Shown here: one piece after another, positions 7,645-17,346 of the stretch
Position numbering within the stretch: the stretch's first letter is position 1
Layout of the letters: the number at the start of each line of letters is the position of its first letter
NCBI RefSeq assembly: GCF_033242365.1
Contig: NZ_BTHK01000021.1
Span: forward strand, 1-57,047
Source of the DNA: Lachnoanaerobaculum sanguinis
Lineage (GTDB): Bacteria > Bacillota > Clostridia > Lachnospirales > Lachnospiraceae
DNA: 57,047 nt
Direction: 5' to 3'
Translations under genes and position numbers: made by a program
Notes under the pieces: model-generated
The model's input: the letters and a program-made list of their open reading frames with translations, nothing else
The model's database searches: none
What the model was told of the DNA's origin: nothing

Positions 7645-10600
7645 CTAAAAATCTTCCCTTATTATCTCCCACACAGCTTCTATACTATGCTTATTCTTTA
7701 CATAGTCATCTGCTGCCTTGCTCATATTTTTAAGAGCTTCTTTGTCGTTATAAAGTGTAACGCATTTGTTCACAAAATCACCCGGCTCATCTGCGACAAG
7801 CATTTGATTATATGAGTTGTCTATACCCTCTGCTCCCACACCTGTGGTTATTACAGGGTCATTGTAGTATAGAGCCTCTATTACCTTGCCCTTTACTCCT
7901 GCTCCGTATCTTAGAGGTACCACAACAAGTCTTACCTTCTCATACAGTTCTTTCAGCTCTTCTTCACTGACAAAGCCTTTAAATATAATTCCTTTAGCTT
8001 CATTGTGAAGAGCCTTTATCTCGTCCGTAGCATTGGAACCGACTATATAAAAAGGTGCTTTTATCTGTGCATAGATTTCATCCCACATATTATCAAGGAA
8101 ATACTTCAATGCATCTGCATTTGGCGGATGTGAAAATCCTCCCACAAACAGTACACCTTCTCTGATATCGGGATTGTAGTCAATATTGCCAAACTTTTCA
8201 AAAACATAGGCTGTAATTGCTTTGGCATTTATCTTCTTGTCAAAGGTATGTATATAGTCCACCTCAACATTTGAAGGATAATAGCTTATGCTTGCCTTTC
8301 TCATCAGGTCAAGCTCCATACTCTTCCAATATGCACTGGCATTTTTTCTTTCCACATCACCTGTAAGCTCATACTCTCTTCTTTCACGCAGGAAGTGTAA
8401 GTCATGACCATAGTATATTACCTTGATATCTGTTTTTTCTTTGATAAAGTCAATATACTTTGTGGCTATATGCGGTCTGTTAAGATATGCAATATCAATA
8501 TTTGACCGGTTGTTTTCGATCCATTCAAATATATTTGTTCTCATCTCATTGCCGTATAGCACCTCTACGCCCATTTGTTCAAGTATGGAAGTATATGGCT
8601 CGGACTTGGCAAAGTTATCAGGCAAAAACTTGACCACATAACCTCTTTCTATAAACATCTTTATATACTGGAAGGTGGTCTTTGAACCTGCGTCCTTATC
8701 AAAGGTCGGAACATAGTGATCCACAAAGAGAATCACCTTTTTACCTCTGCTTCTTTCTCTGGCTCTGAATGCATTCGGTACACCCACATTGTCGTACTGG
8801 TTTTTGAACTCCTCACTCCATTTTTCCTGAAGTTTTTTATTGTTCTCTACCTGATATCTCTTAAGACCTGTACCGTTGACATCCGTACCGTTTGATACTC
8901 CCTCAAAGTGAGTTACCACACTGAGCGGCTGATATACCACTCTTAAACCTCTTTTTCTCACTTCAAAGGCAAGGTCGGAATCCTCGCAATATGCAGGTGC
9001 ATATCTCTCATCAAATCCTCCGATTTCTTCCCAGAGTTTTCTGCTAAGCATTATTGCGGCACCGGATATATAATCCACATCTCTTACATAATTGTACTCA
9101 GGTTTATTCGGATCATCACATCTTCCATAGTTCCAGCCGCTTCCGTCACTCCATATGATTCCGCCGGCCTCCTGCAGTCTGCCGTCAGGATATATAAGTT
9201 TTGAACCTACCATCCCTATACTCTCATCAGACTCAAGCAGTCTTATCAGAGGTGGCAACCAATCCTTTTGTACGGTTGTATCATTGTTTAAGAAGAATAT
9301 ATACTCGCCTCTTGCCTTTTTTGCGGCATTATTGCAATTCTTTAAAAATCCCTGATTGCTTTCATTTCTTGCAATTACAAGCCCGCTTACGAATTTGTCA
9401 ATTTCCTTTGTCGCATCTGTGGATACATCATCAGCAATAATTATCTCATAGTCAAAGCTTTCGGTATTTTCAAGAATTGACACCAGACAGGCATATGTAT
9501 AATGTATTTGATTGTATACCGGTATAATAATACTTACCTTAGGATTTTCCACATATGGGAAGTTTATCTTACCCTTTTCCCTGTATAGATCACCTATCTT
9601 AAATTCACCCTCTATAAGGTTTCTTCCCTGTTCCGAATGGGTCAGCTTAAAATACTTTATAGGGTGGAAAATACACATAAGTCTGTAGTTTAACTTCTTT
9701 CTTTCCACGCTTCCTTTAGGATATTTCTTATTATAAACAGTACTTAGCTTCCTTCTGATCCTGAACGGAATAGAAAGATTGTTATTATAAACATTTAAAG
9801 TCTTTGCAAGCTCTTCATTCTCATGCCTTAAATTATCTATTATGATGCCCAGATTGTTTACATGATTATCTGTAAGTGTCTTAAGCCTGTTCATCTCTTT
9901 TATGGCAAGCTCTCTGTCTTTATTGATTTCAGTAAGCTCATTTATCTTATTTTTTGCATGCGGCAATTCGGCAAGTGCTACCAATCCCTCGTTTAGAGTT
10001 TCATGGCTTACAGTCTCTACAAAGTAATTATCCAGATAAACCTCCTGGTAATCTCCATGTATATAATCCTGAAATCTTCTTTCGATAAAGTCCATTCCGT
10101 CAATATCATCTATACAAAAACTTGCCATAAAATCAGTTTCAGTCAAACTGAATTTATCCCGAATCTTATTTGAATTGTTTTGATAGAAGCTGTGTAATGC
10201 ACGGTATTTTATAAAGAGTTCTCTATCCTTTATAAAATCCATTGACTCGTCAAATATCCACTCGCAGTCTATTGCGGTAAGCTTATCTCCGTCCAATATA
10301 AAATTATCAAATATTGCATCCAGATTAAGAGCATCCTCATCCACTATCTTTTTAAGATAATCTTTAACGCCTTCTATAAATCCGTCAATATCTTTTTTTA
10401 TGCAGTCCTCACAAAGCCTGCTTAAAGACTTTCCCTTTACAAAAGGAAAGTTTATCTCTCCGGCATTTTTAAAAGTTCCTTCAAGAACTGTTACGCTGTC
10501 ATTTTTAATTCGCTTTGCGCCGTCATACATACCCAATATATGTGGAATACCCTCTTTTTTCAAAGCGGACTTTACGACATACTTTTTACCTTCTCTAAGT

Positions 10601-11358
10601 CTGATTTCCGTCTTTATCTGATATTTTGGGAGTCTGGTTCTGTTGTATTTGATATAGATATTCTCCTCATTTCCACCGGCAACTATAATATATGAGTTTG
10701 CAAAGCTGTCGAAATCTCCTGTTTTTGCAGCCTGTGAAAATCTTTCTCCGATATCTTTCAGTGCAAATCTTGGATAATCATACGCCTTTATCTGTGAAAG
10801 CTCCCCTGCTCCCTGCATCTCCTTGTCTGAGAAAAGCTTATACACATATCTATAGTTCGGATATGGATAGTATGTGGAATGCTCGCCGATCCACTCTCTT
10901 ACAGCTTTTACACTTAAAGCTTCTTTATCTCCAAAATCCTCTTCAAAGTAGTTCATTCCGTATTTATTATCAAATATCAAAACCAGCTTCGTGTTCGGCT
11001 TTTGTTTTGTCATTAACTTTGATACCATATCGCTGCCATAGGCAATAACTGTATCAAAATCATTAAAATTTATGCTCTCAAAATCAGCTATATATTCTAT
11101 ATCAATACCGAAAACAGCCTGTACACTTCCAAGCCTTTCCAACTCATCTTCATAAATATACACCTTTGATTTTTTACATAAATCATCCAATATAGCTATT
11201 TGACTTCCTAAAAATAATGTCTTACCCTTTATATCTATCCATTCCGTGTTTCCAAGGGATAGGGATGAAAAGAAAGACAAATTTTCCAAACCGGGATTTT
11301 CTTTCAAAAGACTATATTCATCTTTTCCATACTTTTTTGAAAGTTCTAAAAGACTCAT
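7645..11358 (-). CDS. Multi-domain glycosyltransferase (methyltransferase-like + kinase-like + GT2 + GT4)
   Basis: A 1237-residue cytoplasmic protein, probably assembling a surface glycan exported by the adjacent ABC transporter. Residues 1-185 resemble the Rossmann methyltransferase domain of clostridial glycan clusters (TLFLGSQIAILDD, YYPYPNYRYVYKLFSD) but the SAM loop is degenerate. Residues 215-400 look like a kinase/APH-type fold, with NLDAIFDNFIL and IDCEW in the catalytic-loop and metal positions. A coiled coil covers about 470-525. Residues 605-835 are a GT-A family 2 transferase (VSIIIPVYNQ, IADD, FLNNDTT, YCEDSDLAFEVRKRG). Residues 870-1237 are a GT-B family 4 transferase (VGGFSHPPNADALKYF, GFVSEEELKELYE, PLRYGAGVKGKVIEAL). 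It is last in an operon after rfbC, permease and ATPase genes. Two domains could add different sugars or make a repeating unit; that is inference. Confidence 0.85.
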   Translation of the reverse strand: MSLLELSKKYGKDEYSLLKENPGLENLSFFSSLSLGNTEWIDIKGKTLFLGSQIAILDDLCKKSKVYIYEDELERLGSVQAVFGIDIEYIADFESINFNDFDTVIAYGSDMVSKLMTKQKPNTKLVLIFDNKYGMNYFEEDFGDKEALSVKAVREWIGEHSTYYPYPNYRYVYKLFSDKEMQGAGELSQIKAYDYPRFALKDIGERFSQAAKTGDFDSFANSYIIVAGGNEENIYIKYNRTRLPKYQIKTEIRLREGKKYVVKSALKKEGIPHILGMYDGAKRIKNDSVTVLEGTFKNAGEINFPFVKGKSLSRLCEDCIKKDIDGFIEGVKDYLKKIVDEDALNLDAIFDNFILDGDKLTAIDCEWIFDESMDFIKDRELFIKYRALHSFYQNNSNKIRDKFSLTETDFMASFCIDDIDGMDFIERRFQDYIHGDYQEVYLDNYFVETVSHETLNEGLVALAELPHAKNKINELTEINKDRELAIKEMNRLKTLTDNHVNNLGIIIDNLRHENEELAKTLNVYNNNLSIPFRIRRKLSTVYNKKYPKGSVERKKLNYRLMCIFHPIKYFKLTHSEQGRNLIEGEFKIGDLYREKGKINFPYVENPKVSIIIPVYNQIHYTYACLVSILENTESFDYEIIIADDVSTDATKEIDKFVSGLVIARNESNQGFLKNCNNAAKKARGEYIFFLNNDTTVQKDWLPPLIRLLESDESIGMVGSKLIYPDGRLQEAGGIIWSDGSGWNYGRCDDPNKPEYNYVRDVDYISGAAIMLSRKLWEEIGGFDERYAPAYCEDSDLAFEVRKRGLRVVYQPLSVVTHFEGVSNGTDVNGTGLKRYQVENNKKLQEKWSEEFKNQYDNVGVPNAFRARERSRGKKVILFVDHYVPTFDKDAGSKTTFQYIKMFIERGYVVKFLPDNFAKSEPYTSILEQMGVEVLYGNEMRTNIFEWIENNRSNIDIAYLNRPHIATKYIDFIKEKTDIKVIYYGHDLHFLRERREYELTGDVERKNASAYWKSMELDLMRKASISYYPSNVEVDYIHTFDKKINAKAITAYVFEKFGNIDYNPDIREGVLFVGGFSHPPNADALKYFLDNMWDEIYAQIKAPFYIVGSNATDEIKALHNEAKGIIFKGFVSEEELKELYEKVRLVVVPLRYGAGVKGKVIEALYYNDPVITTGVGAEGIDNSYNQMLVADEPGDFVNKCVTLYNDKEALKNMSKAADDYVKNKHSIEAVWEIIREDF

Positions 11359-11370
11359 TTTCTCTCCCTT

Positions 11371-12699
11371 TTAATTACTCTTTTGAGTAAGATTTACTTT
11401 TGATTCCATATCATAAACACCCACAGTATTCTTGTTTGAAATAACTGTTATGAATGTAACATCATAGAGTCTGTGATATACAACATGTGTACCGTTTTCA
11501 AATCCGGTACAGCTCATACTTAGAAGATACTCTCCACCCTGTAGAGTCATTTTCTGCTTGAATTCCACAACCGCTTCATCACCCGGCTTTACAGGTTTTA
11601 CTTCCACTCCTTCAAACATGGTATTTGTACCGCTAAGTTCCGTTCCTTTTTTATCTTTAATGGTGAATGTAAATATAGGAGATTCGATATTTGCATTAAA
11701 CCTTATCTTTTCTCTGATGGTAAACTCTTCTCCCTTAAGCAAAAGATTTGTAAGCTCTCCCTTGGAATCTAAAAGTCCCAAATCGTATATCTCGGCCCTA
11801 CCGTCACCATACTCTGTTTTATTCGGATTGATGGAGATTTTTTCTTTCATAAGACCGTGATATTCTTTTGCATGTGTCTTATTGATATCATTGTTTAATT
11901 CCATCATATCTGAGAAATTACTGTCAAGTCTCTTTGCAAGATCTGATTCCAAATCATCCATTCTTCCTGCCAGGATCTTCTTATACAGATCCACCATTTC
12001 TCCTGCAGGACCTTCCGCCAAAAACTCTCCTTTATTTAAAAGTATAACCTTATCACAGTACTTTATTACGCTTCCCATATCATGGGTTACCATCAATATT
12101 GTAGTACCGGTCTTTCTTATCTCTTCCATTCTTCTGTAGCATTTGGCCTGGAAGAAAACGTCTCCTACTGAAAGTGCCTCATCAACTATCAAAATCTCAG
12201 GCTCTACATTTATTGCAAGTGCAAATGCAAGCCTTACAAACATACCTGATGAATATGTCTTTACCGGCTGATACACAAAGTCACCTATATCGGCAAACTC
12301 TAAGATCTCAGGAAGCTTTGCCTCCATCTGCTCTCTGCTAAAGCCCATCATAGTTCCGTTCATATATATATTTTCAATACCGGTATAGTCCATATTAAAG
12401 CCCGCACCAAGCTCTAAAAGTGCGGAAATATTTCCGTCAACTTCCACACTTCCTGTAGTCGGATTTAATACTCCGGTTATGATTTTTAATATAGTTGACT
12501 TTCCCGATCCGTTTGTTCCTATAATTCCCACTGTAGAACCCTTTTCTACAGAGAATGATATTTTATCCAAGGCAAAGAATTCCTTGTGATATTTTTTGTG
12601 TGTAAGGGAAATACTCTCCTTTAACCTGTCTATAGGCTTATCATACAGTCTGTAGATTTTGGTAACATCACAGACATTTATCGCTAAATTGCTCTGCAT
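11371..12699 (-). CDS. wzt: Polysaccharide ABC exporter ATPase with C-terminal carbohydrate-binding domain (Wzt/TagH type)
   Basis: ATP-binding subunit of an O-antigen or teichoic-acid type exporter, 442 residues. The N-terminal ATPase has Walker A GTNGSGKST, signature YSSGMFVRLAFALA and Walker B ILIVDEALSVGD, followed by the switch histidine VTHDM. From about residue 290 a beta-sandwich resembling the Wzt C-terminal domain follows. In Wzt that domain recognises the modified non-reducing end of the finished glycan. It lies 8 bases after the permease gene and 12 bases before the glycosyltransferase gene, so the three form one export unit. The name wzt is by analogy. Confidence 0.88.
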   Translation of the reverse strand: MQSNLAINVCDVTKIYRLYDKPIDRLKESISLTHKKYHKEFFALDKISFSVEKGSTVGIIGTNGSGKSTILKIITGVLNPTTGSVEVDGNISALLELGAGFNMDYTGIENIYMNGTMMGFSREQMEAKLPEILEFADIGDFVYQPVKTYSSGMFVRLAFALAINVEPEILIVDEALSVGDVFFQAKCYRRMEEIRKTGTTILMVTHDMGSVIKYCDKVILLNKGEFLAEGPAGEMVDLYKKILAGRMDDLESDLAKRLDSNFSDMMELNNDINKTHAKEYHGLMKEKISINPNKTEYGDGRAEIYDLGLLDSKGELTNLLLKGEEFTIREKIRFNANIESPIFTFTIKDKKGTELSGTNTMFEGVEVKPVKPGDEAVVEFKQKMTLQGGEYLLSMSCTGFENGTHVVYHRLYDVTFITVISNKNTVGVYDMESKVNLTQKSN

Positions 12700-12707
12700 A
12701 CTTCTCC

Positions 12708-13529
12708 TTATAATACATCTGAAAAATGTGGTCGTAACTTATTAAACATTCTAAGTCCTATAAATAACAGTATTACGGTAACCACCCAAAAATATACTGT
12801 AAGCCCCGGTCTCTCAAAGAAAAAGTTTCCTCTGAGTATGCTGTCTCTGTATCCGACCACAATATAATATACCGGATTTAATTTCATTATCTTTTCAACC
12901 TTTGCAGGGAAATATGCGAACATTGTCGGATCCCACATTATAGGTGTCATCCACATTCCAAACTGTAATGCAATTCCCACTATCTGTGACATATCCTTAA
13001 AGAATACATTTATTGCACAGGTTATATATATTATTGCAAGTGCAAATATTGACAAGCAGAAACTGTAATACACTATTCCTATCCAACTTACCATAGGTAA
13101 TCTGCCGAATGCCAAAGTCATTGTTATCATTATCACAACAAAGATTCCATGTACTATAAGGCATGAAATCACCTTGATAACGGGCAGTATGGATACATTA
13201 AACACTACTTTCTTTACAAGATAATTGTATTCTGAAAGCACCGAGGTTCCGAGGTTTAGAGTCTCCGCAAAGAAAAACCATGGCACAATGCCCGGAACCA
13301 GCCAAACCACATATGGAACTCCGGGTACAGGAGGTGTACTCTTAAATCCCATCTGGAAGATCAAAAAGTATATAAGTACGGTAACTACAGGCTGAACAAA
13401 CATCCATGCAATGCCAAAATAGGACCCGACAAAGCGTTTCTTAAAATCAGCCTTTGCCAAATCCCATATGATTGCTCTTGATTTTAATATTTCTCGTATA
13501 AGCGATATTATATTCATATCTTTTTCCAT
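12708..13529 (-). CDS. wzm: Polysaccharide ABC exporter permease (Wzm/TagG type)
   Basis: Membrane subunit of an ABC-2 exporter, 273 residues with about six hydrophobic segments. The N-terminal amphipathic stretch DLAKADFKKRFVGSYFGIAW and the internal MWMTPIMWDP block are typical of the Wzm/TagG/RfbA family. It pairs with the ATPase gene 8 bases downstream. The exporter would move undecaprenyl-linked glycan across the membrane. Confidence 0.88.
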   Translation of the reverse strand: MEKDMNIISLIREILKSRAIIWDLAKADFKKRFVGSYFGIAWMFVQPVVTVLIYFLIFQMGFKSTPPVPGVPYVVWLVPGIVPWFFFAETLNLGTSVLSEYNYLVKKVVFNVSILPVIKVISCLIVHGIFVVIMITMTLAFGRLPMVSWIGIVYYSFCLSIFALAIIYITCAINVFFKDMSQIVGIALQFGMWMTPIMWDPTMFAYFPAKVEKIMKLNPVYYIVVGYRDSILRGNFFFERPGLTVYFWVVTVILLFIGLRMFNKLRPHFSDVL

Positions 13530-13603
13530 TCATTATTTTTTACAAAGTTTTATTAATAAATATATCAGGATTCCCGTGAACTCACAGGATTCCATTATTA
13601 AAA

Positions 13604-14158
13604 TCAATCAAACTTAAATGTTTCTTTAAGGCCTTTCCACTTTGTATCCTTATCAGACATTATCAGCTCAATTCCGTCTACAGGCCAGTCAATTCCTATA
13701 TCCGGATCATTGTATATAAGACCGCCCTCATCATTTGGATGATAGAAGTCTGTACATTTGTATGCAAACACCGCCTCATCTGAGAGTACCACAAAACCGT
13801 GTGCAAAACCCTCAGGTATATAGAACTGCTTCTTATTTTCATCTGAAAGACGTACTCCGAAGTACTTTCCGAATGTCTTTGAATTCTTTCTAAGATCCAC
13901 AGCAACATCATAAACTTCACCGCTTAAAACTCTTACAAGTTTGCCCTGTGGATGCTCCTTTTGGAAATGAAGTCCGCGAAGCACTCCCTTTGATGACTTT
14001 GACTGATTGTCCTGTACAAAGACCATATCAAGTCCCGCTTCTTTGAAGTCGTTCTGATTATATGTTTCTACAAAATATCCTCTGTCATCTTTAAATACTG
14101 TAGGAGTGATTACACATAACCCCTCTATTTCACATCTCTCTACTGTGATTTTTCCCAT
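13604..14158 (-). CDS. rfbC: dTDP-4-dehydrorhamnose 3,5-epimerase
   Basis: RmlC-type cupin epimerase, third step of dTDP-L-rhamnose synthesis, 184 residues. The catalytic region GVLRGLHFQ carries the active-site histidine, and FVVLSDEAVFAYKCTDFYHP and the IDWP motif are in place. The other dTDP-rhamnose genes (rmlA, B, D) are not nearby. Its position at the head of the export operon suggests that the exported glycan contains rhamnose or another 6-deoxyhexose. A consensus promoter lies about 40 bases upstream. Confidence 0.92.
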   Translation of the reverse strand: MGKITVERCEIEGLCVITPTVFKDDRGYFVETYNQNDFKEAGLDMVFVQDNQSKSSKGVLRGLHFQKEHPQGKLVRVLSGEVYDVAVDLRKNSKTFGKYFGVRLSDENKKQFYIPEGFAHGFVVLSDEAVFAYKCTDFYHPNDEGGLIYNDPDIGIDWPVDGIELIMSDKDTKWKGLKETFKFD

Positions 14159-14198
14159 ATTAATACACCTCGTTGTTTTAGCTTTATTACTGTTCTAA

Positions 14199-14227
14199 AT
14201 TATACTTCACAGTAGTATTTCAGTCAA
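14199..14227 (-). promoter_or_regulatory. Promoter of the rfbC-ABC-glycosyltransferase operon
   Basis: On the minus strand TTGACT (14222-14227) and TATAAT (14199-14204) are 17 bases apart. The next gene downstream is rfbC, whose ATG at 14158 is preceded by GAGGTG. Confidence 0.75.
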
Positions 14228-14244
14228 ATACGAACGTAAAAAAA

Positions 14245-14260
14245 GCCACCAAATAGTGGC
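14245..14260 (-). terminator. Terminator of the hrcA-grpE-dnaK-dnaJ operon
   Basis: On the minus strand GCCAC-TATTTG-GTGGC is followed by seven T, just after the dnaJ stop codon. This separates the heat-shock operon from the rfbC promoter. Confidence 0.85.
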
Positions 14261-14273
14261 TTTCTCTTATATT

Positions 14274-15371
14274 TTATTTATTCATTGCCGCATCAAAGGC
14301 TTCCAGTGCTTCCTTTTGTTCCTTTGTAAGCTTTGTAGGTACCGATACCACCAAGGTTATGTAGTGGTCACCTCTGTTATTTTTATTTCTAAGGAAAGGT
14401 ACTCCCTTGCCTTTTAATCTTACTCTTGTATCTGTCTGAGTTCCGGCTTTTACCGCCACTTCCACTTCACCGTCTACAGTCTTTACTCTGATACTGCCGC
14501 CAAGTGCAGCCTTTGCAAAGCTTATAGGCACTGTTGAGAAAATATTGGTATCCTGGCGCTTAAAGATAGGATGAGGACTTACGACCGCCTCTACAAGCAA
14601 ATCTCCTCTCGGACCGCCGTTTATTCCCGGTTCTCCGCCTCCTGCCATTCTTATAGACATACCGTTATCTATACCTGCAGGTATATCCACCTCAAAGCTC
14701 TTCTTCTTTTGAATATATGCCTTACCGTTACAATCAGGACATTTGTCCTTAATAATTTTTCCTGTACCGTTACATTCAGGACATGTCTTTACATTCTGCA
14801 TAGTGCCAAACAATGTCTGCTGTGAATATATCACCTGACCTTTTCCGTTACACTTCGGACAGGTTGTAGGCGATGTACCCGGCTTTGCTCCCGAACCGTG
14901 ACATGTAGCACATTCTTCCTTGAAGTTTACCTTAATTTCCTTCTTACATCCGAAAACACCCTCTTCAAAGGTAAGTCTTACAGACGCTCTTACATTTGCT
15001 CCCTTCATCGGACCTGTTCTTGTGGCTCTGCTTCCGCCGCCGCCAAACATACCTCCAAAGAGATCTCCGAAAATATCATCACCGCCAAAATCAAATCCGG
15101 AGAAGCCTCCGAATCCGCCGGCTCCGGCACCTGCTCCACCATCAAAGGCAGCATGACCGAATTGGTCATACTGTCTTCTCTTATCAGGATCGCTTAGCAC
15201 TGAATAGGCTTCACTGGCCTCCTTGAACTTCTTTTCAGCCTCAGGATTATCAGGATTTGAATCCGGATGATATTTTTTTGCCAGCGCTCTATATGCCTTT
15301 TTTATTGCAGAGTCATCAGCGTTCTTATCCACGCCAAGTACTTCATAGTAATCTCTTTTACTCTCTGCCAT
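14274..15371 (-). CDS. dnaJ: Chaperone DnaJ
   Basis: Hsp40 co-chaperone that stimulates the DnaK ATPase, 365 residues. The J domain has KKYHPDSN with the essential HPD; a Gly/Phe-rich linker follows (GGFGGFSGFDFGGDD). The zinc-binding domain has four Cys repeats: CATCHGSG, CPKCNGKG, CPECNGTG and CPDCNGKA, the last ending in A instead of G. It is the last gene of the CIRCE-controlled operon, 15 bases after dnaK. Confidence 0.97.
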   Translation of the reverse strand: MAESKRDYYEVLGVDKNADDSAIKKAYRALAKKYHPDSNPDNPEAEKKFKEASEAYSVLSDPDKRRQYDQFGHAAFDGGAGAGAGGFGGFSGFDFGGDDIFGDLFGGMFGGGGSRATRTGPMKGANVRASVRLTFEEGVFGCKKEIKVNFKEECATCHGSGAKPGTSPTTCPKCNGKGQVIYSQQTLFGTMQNVKTCPECNGTGKIIKDKCPDCNGKAYIQKKKSFEVDIPAGIDNGMSIRMAGGGEPGINGGPRGDLLVEAVVSPHPIFKRQDTNIFSTVPISFAKAALGGSIRVKTVDGEVEVAVKAGTQTDTRVRLKGKGVPFLRNKNNRGDHYITLVVSVPTKLTKEQKEALEAFDAAMNK

Positions 15372-15386
15372 CAGTTGCTCTCCTTA

Positions 15387-17252
15387 TTATACCTCTTTAA
15401 AATCACCGTCTATAACATCGTCATTTGAAGATGTACCTGCATCCTGTGCTCCTGTTGTATCAGCTGTTGCACCTGCATTCTGTGCCGCACCGGCCTGCTC
15501 ATATACCTTTGCAAAAAGCTTCTGAGCACTTTCCATAAGCTTCTCTTTGCCTGCCTTGATATCATTTATCTGATCATCTGTCATAGCATCGATAGGTGCT
15601 CTGTTGATAGCCTCTTTCAATGCAGTAAGATCAGCCTCAACTGCAGCCTTGTCATTTGCATCAAGATTGTCACCAACCTCTTTTAGAGCATTCTCTGTCT
15701 GGAATACTATAGAGTCGGCTTCATTTCTTGCATCAATGCCTTCTTTTCTCTTCTTATCCTGTGCCTCAAACTCTGCAGCTTCTTTTACAGCCTTGTCGAT
15801 ATCACTATCTGACATATTTGAACCTGCTGTAATTGTGATATGCTGCTCCTTACCTGTTCCAAGGTCTTTTGCAGATACATTAACGATACCGTTTGCATCA
15901 ATATCAAATGTAACCTCTATCTGTGGAACACCTCTTCTTGCAGGTAAAATACCGTCAAGTCTGAACTGTCCTAAAGTCTTGTTATCTCTTGCAAACTGTC
16001 TCTCACCCTGTACTACATGGATGTCAACAGCTTCCTGATTGTCTGCAGCTGTAGAGAATATCTGGCTCTTCTTTGTAGGTATTGTAGTATTTCTCTCGAT
16101 AAGTCTTGTAGCTACACCACCCATTGTCTCGATTGAAAGTGAAAGCGGAGTAACGTCAAGAAGCAATACATCTCCTGAGCCTGCTTCTCCGGAAAGCTTA
16201 CCGCCCTGAATACCTGCACCGATTGCAACACCTTCATCAGGGTTGATGCTCTTTGAAGGCTCCATACCTGTAAGGGCTTTTACCTTCTCCTGTGCATTGA
16301 TCATTCTTGTAGATCCACCTACAAGCAATACCTTTCCAAGATCGCTTGCTGTGATACCTGCATCCTTAAGAGCATTCTGTACAGGTACAGCTGTTCTTTC
16401 AATAAGGTCAAGTGTAAGCTCGTCAAACTTAGCTCTTGTAAGAGTAATATCAAGGTGCTTCGGTCCCTCTGCTGTTGCAGTGATAAACGGAAGGTTGATA
16501 TTTGTTGTTGTTGCTGTTGAAAGCTCTTTTTTAGCCTTCTCTGCAGCTTCTCTAAGTCTTTGAAGTGCCATCTTATCTGTTGAAAGATCCACACCCTCTG
16601 CCTTCTTAAACTCACTTACAAGCCAATCTGTAATCTTATTATCAAAGTCGTCACCACCAAGATGTGTATCACCGTTTGTAGCCAAAACTTCTATAACTCC
16701 GTCACCGATCTCAATAATTGAAACATCGAATGTACCGCCACCAAGGTCATATACCATAATCTTTTGCTCAGCATCATTGTCAAGACCGTAAGCAAGAGCT
16801 GCAGCTGTAGGCTCGTTGATAATTCTCTTTACATCAAGACCTGCAATCTTACCTGCATCCTTTGTAGCCTGACGCTGTGCATCGTTGAAATATGCAGGAA
16901 CAGTGATAACAGCCTCTGTAACCTTCTCACCTAAATAGCTCTCGGCATCAGCCTTAAGCTTCTGAAGAATCATTGCTGAAATCTCCTGTGGTGTGTATGA
17001 CTTACCGTCTATAGTTACCTTATAATCTGTACCCATATGTCTCTTAATTGAAGAGATTGTTCTGTCTGCATTTGTAACTGCCTGACGCTTTGCAGGCTCA
17101 CCTATAAGTCTCTCACCTGTCTTTGTAAATGCTACAACTGAAGGTGTTGTTCTTGAACCTTCAGAGTTTGGAATAACTACAGGCTTTCCACCCTCCATAA
17201 CTGCTACACAGCTGTTTGTTGTACCTAAATCTATACCAATAATCTTACCCAT
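15387..17252 (-). CDS. dnaK: Chaperone DnaK (Hsp70)
   Basis: ATP-dependent chaperone, 621 residues, within the normal Firmicute range. The actin-like ATPase signatures IGIDLGTTNSCVAV, VYDLGGGTFDVSI and VLLVGGSTRM are present, followed by the substrate-binding domain and a disordered acidic C-terminal tail. It lies between grpE and dnaJ. A 94-base gap to grpE contains A/T-rich sequence with a small GCTTAAGC dyad but no clear extra promoter. Shine-Dalgarno AGGAGG precedes the ATG. Confidence 0.98.
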   Translation of the reverse strand: MGKIIGIDLGTTNSCVAVMEGGKPVVIPNSEGSRTTPSVVAFTKTGERLIGEPAKRQAVTNADRTISSIKRHMGTDYKVTIDGKSYTPQEISAMILQKLKADAESYLGEKVTEAVITVPAYFNDAQRQATKDAGKIAGLDVKRIINEPTAAALAYGLDNDAEQKIMVYDLGGGTFDVSIIEIGDGVIEVLATNGDTHLGGDDFDNKITDWLVSEFKKAEGVDLSTDKMALQRLREAAEKAKKELSTATTTNINLPFITATAEGPKHLDITLTRAKFDELTLDLIERTAVPVQNALKDAGITASDLGKVLLVGGSTRMINAQEKVKALTGMEPSKSINPDEGVAIGAGIQGGKLSGEAGSGDVLLLDVTPLSLSIETMGGVATRLIERNTTIPTKKSQIFSTAADNQEAVDIHVVQGERQFARDNKTLGQFRLDGILPARRGVPQIEVTFDIDANGIVNVSAKDLGTGKEQHITITAGSNMSDSDIDKAVKEAAEFEAQDKKRKEGIDARNEADSIVFQTENALKEVGDNLDANDKAAVEADLTALKEAINRAPIDAMTDDQINDIKAGKEKLMESAQKLFAKVYEQAGAAQNAGATADTTGAQDAGTSSNDDVIDGDFKEV

Positions 17253-17346
17253 TATCTTATCCTCCTAATAAATCAAAATTTATATTTTCTAAATTTATAT
17301 AAAATATTTCACTCTGCTTAAGCAAAGCAAAATATAGTCTCAAAAA

